Source of the DNA: Brevibacterium sp. 239c
GTDB lineage: Bacteria > Actinomycetota > Actinomycetes > Actinomycetales > Brevibacteriaceae
Length of the DNA stretch: 64,000 nucleotides
Direction of reading: 5' to 3'
Assembly: GCF_900169365.1 (NCBI RefSeq)
Contig: NZ_FXZH01000004.1
Location: forward strand, 186,001 to 250,000
Shown here: piece after piece, positions 61,422 to 64,000 of the stretch
How positions within the stretch are numbered: the first letter of the stretch is position 1
Layout: every line of letters begins with the position of its first letter
Position numbers and translations under genes: made by a program
Notes under the pieces: generated by a model
What the model saw: only the letters and a program-made list of their open reading frames with translations
What the model was told of the DNA's origin: nothing
The model's database searches: none

Positions 61422-61458
61422 TTCCGTATTACGGATAATATCTTCTGTATAGTGGAAA
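61422..61458. promoter_or_regulatory. two IclR-type operator-like sites
   Basis: TTCCGTATTACGGATAA (61422-61438), with the perfect palindrome TCCGTA-T-TACGGA at 61423-61435, is followed by TTCTGTATAGTGGAAAA (61443-61459), a degenerate copy 21 bases on. They lie just upstream of the malic enzyme gene and 180 bases from the IclR gene. Confidence 0.6.
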
Positions 61459-61636
61459 ATCTAGCCAGAATGCCTCTCAGCGGAAACTTTCTTCCATTTG
61501 GTGACTAGACTGAGGGACAGTTTCGCTGAGCGATCCCTTGTTCAGCGATCCGCGCTTTCAGCCGGCGGCACTCAGCGTCGAGCCTGTCCGGCATGTACAT
61601 GAACACGAATCCGATGGACGAGGAAGAGGAACTGGG

Positions 61637-62422
61637 ATGACCAGCAATGATGAGAAGGCCCCCGCGATCCGCCAGACGAAGGGCGGCGTCCAGTCAGTCG
61701 AACGCGCCTTCGGGCTCCTCGAGTGCATCGCGAACTCCTCCGGCTCGGCCACGCTGAGCCACATCGCCGCCGAGGTGAGCCTCCCTCTCCCGACGATCCA
61801 CCGTCTGCTCAACACTCTGGTCAACCTAGGCGTGGTCCGTCAGCTGCCCAACCGCGGCTATGCGCTCGGGCCGGGATTGATCCGCCTCGGCAACCTCGCC
61901 GGGTCCCAGCTGGGTGCCATCGCCCGCCCCTATCTGCGCACACTCGTGGACGAACTCGGCGAGTCTGCCAACGTCGCGACCATCGACGGAGACATGGTCG
62001 TCTACGTCGATCAGGTCTCCTCACAGCGACAGATGCGCATGTTCACCGAGGTGGGCCGGCGCACGCACATGCACGACACCGGCGTGGGCAAGGCGATCCT
62101 CGCTGGCCTCGACACCGAGCAGGTGCGTCACATCGTGACGACCGCCGGGATGCCAACGCCCACGGAGTACAGCATCGGCACCATCAAGGACCTCGAGGCC
62201 GAGCTGGTGCGCGTCCGCGACCGCGGGTACTCGATTGATGAGCAGGAGCAGGAACTGGGTGTGCGCTGCTTCGCAATGTCGATCCCCGATGCCCCCGCTC
62301 CCCTGGCGATCTCCGTGTCCGGGCCGATCAGCCGCGTCGACCAGGCCTTCGCCGATCGCGCGATCCCACTGCTGCGCTCAGCCGCCGAGGCGATCTCCCA
62401 GGACATGCGCGGCACCGCCTGA
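61637..62422 (+). CDS. IclR-family transcriptional regulator
   Basis: A 261-residue IclR regulator: helix-turn-helix at about residues 17-78 (SVERAFGLLECIANSSGSAT, LSHIAAEVSLPLPTIHRLLN) and effector-binding domain with SANVATIDGDMVVYVDQVSS, HMHDTGVGKAILAG, GYSIDEQEQELGVRCFAMSI. The LPLPTIHRLLNTL recognition region is close to AllR-type regulators of allantoin and glyoxylate use. The start at 61637 has GAGGAACTGGG upstream. By position it controls the divergent malic enzyme operon and perhaps itself; glyoxylate or a purine intermediate would be a sensible effector. Confidence 0.9.
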   Translation: MTSNDEKAPAIRQTKGGVQSVERAFGLLECIANSSGSATLSHIAAEVSLPLPTIHRLLNTLVNLGVVRQLPNRGYALGPGLIRLGNLAGSQLGAIARPYLRTLVDELGESANVATIDGDMVVYVDQVSSQRQMRMFTEVGRRTHMHDTGVGKAILAGLDTEQVRHIVTTAGMPTPTEYSIGTIKDLEAELVRVRDRGYSIDEQEQELGVRCFAMSIPDAPAPLAISVSGPISRVDQAFADRAIPLLRSAAEAISQDMRGTA

Positions 62423-62527
62423 GCTGGCTGTGGCGCCTGAGCAGCCGGTGTCCCCTGGCCTTCAGGCTGCACCAGCTGCACCGGCTGCATGGTGCCAACA
62501 CTCGGGTGTTAACTCGAGCTGAGTATT

Positions 62528-62593
62528 GAAACACGGGTGGCGTGTAGAGAAACGTATGTGCAATCACGTTTCTCTACACGCCACCCGTGTTTC
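62528..62593. repeat. perfect 28-bp inverted repeat (long hairpin)
   Basis: Arms 62528-62555 and 62566-62593 are exact inverse copies with a 10-base loop. The element lies between the convergent iclR-like and aceE genes. It may be a bidirectional terminator, but no T-run follows and the arm is longer and more perfect than the other terminators in the window. Confidence 0.8.
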
Positions 62594-62646
62594 GCCGCTG
62601 GCTGCAGTAGCCAGCACCAGCTGCCTAACTGCCAGAGGCAACTATC

Positions 62647-64000
62647 TCAGGAATCGCCTCCGGCTGAGCCTGAGGTTCCTGCGTTGACCTCGTTCAGGCG
62701 GTACTTCTTCGCCGCTTCGACGGGTACGGAGCGGGCAATCTCGCCCCGGTCCGCCAGAAGCTGCAGGGTGCGGACGACCATCGAGTGGGCATCGATCTTG
62801 AAATGGCGCCTGGCAGCGGCGCGTGTGTCGGAGAATCCGAACCCGTCGGCTCCCAGTGTCGCGAAGTCCTGGCTGAGGAAGGGTCGGATGAGGTCCGGCT
62901 GCGTGGAGTCGAAGTCGCTCGTGGCGACGATCGGCCCTGCCTCGGCGCCCAAACGCTCACGCACATAGGGCGTTCGCGGCTCGGCCTCGAAGTCCTCAAG
63001 CTTCTCGGCCTCGCATTTCAAAGCATCGCGGCGCAGTTCGGCCCATGAGGTGACCGACCAGACAGCCGCATCCACACCCCATTCCTGAGCCAGCAGGCCA
63101 CGGGCCTCAAGCGCCCACGGGACGGCGACTCCCGACGCGAGCAGCTGAGCCTGCGGACGATCGCCCGCCCCAGCCTCGGCGCCGGTGCCGGCCGCTGCAC
63201 CTGTCCCGGCTTCTGCCACGCGATGGATACCGCGCAGGATCCCGTCGACGTCGACATCCTCGGGTTCGGCCGGCTGAAGCATTGGCTCGTTGTACACGGT
63301 CAGGTAGTACATGACGTTGCGGGCGTCATCGCCGAGGTCGTGCTCGCCGTACATGCGGTGCAGGCCATCACGCATGATGTGGCCGATCTCGTATCCGTAG
63401 GCCGGGTCGTAGATCCGCACCGCAGGGTTGGTCGCGGCCAACACAGGAGAATGACCATCAGCGTGCTGCAGGCCCTCACCGGTCAGCGTCGTGCGACCGG
63501 CTGTGGCGCCGATGATGAACCCGCGGGTCATCTGGTCACCGGCGGCCCAGAAGGCGTCGCCGGTGCGCTGGAAACCGAACATCGAGTAGAAGACGTAGAT
63601 CGGGATCATCGGCTCACCATGCGTCGAATACGCGGTTCCGGCGGCGGTGAAGCCCGCTGCCGCACCGGCCTCGTTGATGCCGACGTGGAGCAGCTGCCCA
63701 CTGGTGGCTTCCTTGTAGGAGAGGAAGAGCTCACGGTCCACGGCGAGGTAGTTCTGCCCGTTCGGATTGTAGATCTTCGCAGTCGGGAAGAACGCATCGA
63801 TGCCGAAGGTCCGTGCCTCATCCGGGATGATGGGCACGATCCGGTTGCCGATGCCTTTCTCGCGCATGAGGTCCTTGAGCAGTCGCACGAAGGCCATCGT
63901 GGTCGCAGCCTGCTGCTGGCCAGAGCCCTTCTTCGTCTGCGAGAAGGCCTTGTCGGACACGGCGGGCAGAGTCTTCTTGGAGTTCTCGGGCTTGCGACTG
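62647..64000 (-). CDS. aceE: pyruvate dehydrogenase E1 component, C-terminal part (partial)
   Basis: The visible 450 codons match homodimeric Ace[14 protein letters not shown]-like segment at the right edge, [78 protein letters not shown] and [20 protein letters not shown]. It is the E1 subunit that decarboxylates pyruvate with thiamine diphosphate to feed acetyl-CoA. The N-terminal half lies beyond the right edge of the window. Stop codon TGA is at 62647-62649. Confidence 0.93.
   Translation of the reverse strand, partial: SRKPENSKKTLPAVSDKAFSQTKKGSGQQQAATTMAFVRLLKDLMREKGIGNRIVPIIPDEARTFGIDAFFPTAKIYNPNGQNYLAVDRELFLSYKEATSGQLLHVGINEAGAAAGFTAAGTAYSTHGEPMIPIYVFYSMFGFQRTGDAFWAAGDQMTRGFIIGATAGRTTLTGEGLQHADGHSPVLAATNPAVRIYDPAYGYEIGHIMRDGLHRMYGEHDLGDDARNVMYYLTVYNEPMLQPAEPEDVDVDGILRGIHRVAEAGTGAAAGTGAEAGAGDRPQAQLLASGVAVPWALEARGLLAQEWGVDAAVWSVTSWAELRRDALKCEAEKLEDFEAEPRTPYVRERLGAEAGPIVATSDFDSTQPDLIRPFLSQDFATLGADGFGFSDTRAAARRHFKIDAHSMVVRTLQLLADRGEIARSVPVEAAKKYRLNEVNAGTSGSAGGDS

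Noticed and set aside
62498-62512. Short AACAC-TCGG-GTGTT hairpin
   Set aside because: Stem of 5 bp is too short to support a separate terminator call beside the 28-bp hairpin.

Overview
The window is high-GC DNA from a bacterium of the Actinomycetota, most like a Brevibacterium-type member of the Micrococcales. This rests on gene content and codon use; no database search was possible. Actinobacterial markers include a TIGR03085-type DinB/MDMPI protein, DUF3152 and DUF6412 proteins, a ClgR/PopR-like regulator, an HspR-type HAIR box before a ClpC-type ATPase, a DtxR/IdeR-like box before a siderophore-binding lipoprotein, a short SRP RNA, an IS1249-like transposase, and many genes whose only promoter-like -10 lies 6-7 bases before the start codon (leaderless transcription).

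Layout. 1-10 kb: small membrane proteins, a tandem GNAT protein, a Sir2 deacylase coupled to a TIGR03085 protein, a flavodoxin-like protein, a membrane protein/winged-helix regulator pair with a palindromic operator, an amidase, an AlkD-like HEAT protein, and an ECF sigma factor with its DGPF partner. 10-15.5 kb: a PfpI-like gene, a complete insertion sequence with an 8-bp target duplication, tRNA-Ser(GGA), a three-gene MacAB-like export operon, and the SRP RNA. 15.7-28.5 kb: cell-envelope and proteostasis genes, namely an L,D-transpeptidase, a siderophore-binding protein, a ClgR/PopR-like regulator, a NarL-type two-component system, a ClpP pair whose second member has lost catalytic Ser and His, DUF6412 and YidC, an HhH-GPD protein, a ClpC-type unfoldase and a DUF3152 lipoprotein.

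28.5-46 kb: two glyoxalase-like genes diverge from a six-gene operon (peptide-type ABC importer, luciferase-like monooxygenase and a fused CMD/alkylhydroperoxidase-like protein). Then come a thioredoxin-reductase-like flavoprotein with a methyltransferase, controlled by a divergent XRE-cupin regulator; an aldehyde dehydrogenase with DUF779; an orphan protein-kinase-like protein; three GNAT genes, one with an internal deletion; and an AI-2E family permease. 46-52.5 kb: an M3 metallopeptidase fused to a YbaK-like tRNA-editing domain, a queuosine-precursor transporter, an accessory stretch with a glyoxalase-like gene and a frameshifted one, and Tgt.

52.4-64 kb: central and one/two-carbon metabolism. 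Genes are homocysteine methyltransferase, a GlcD-like oxidase, HisC, malate:quinone oxidoreductase, ureidoglycine aminohydrolase, a CitE/HpcH-like DUF6986 protein, malic enzyme, a divergent IclR regulator with paired operator-like sites, and the C-terminal part of pyruvate dehydrogenase E1. Together they suggest handling of glycolate and purine-derived glyoxylate through malate and pyruvate.

The most unusual items are the ClpP/ClpR-like pair, the M3-YbaK fusion, the ABC/luciferase/CMD operon, a perfect 28-bp hairpin, and an over-represented octamer ACCTCGGC.
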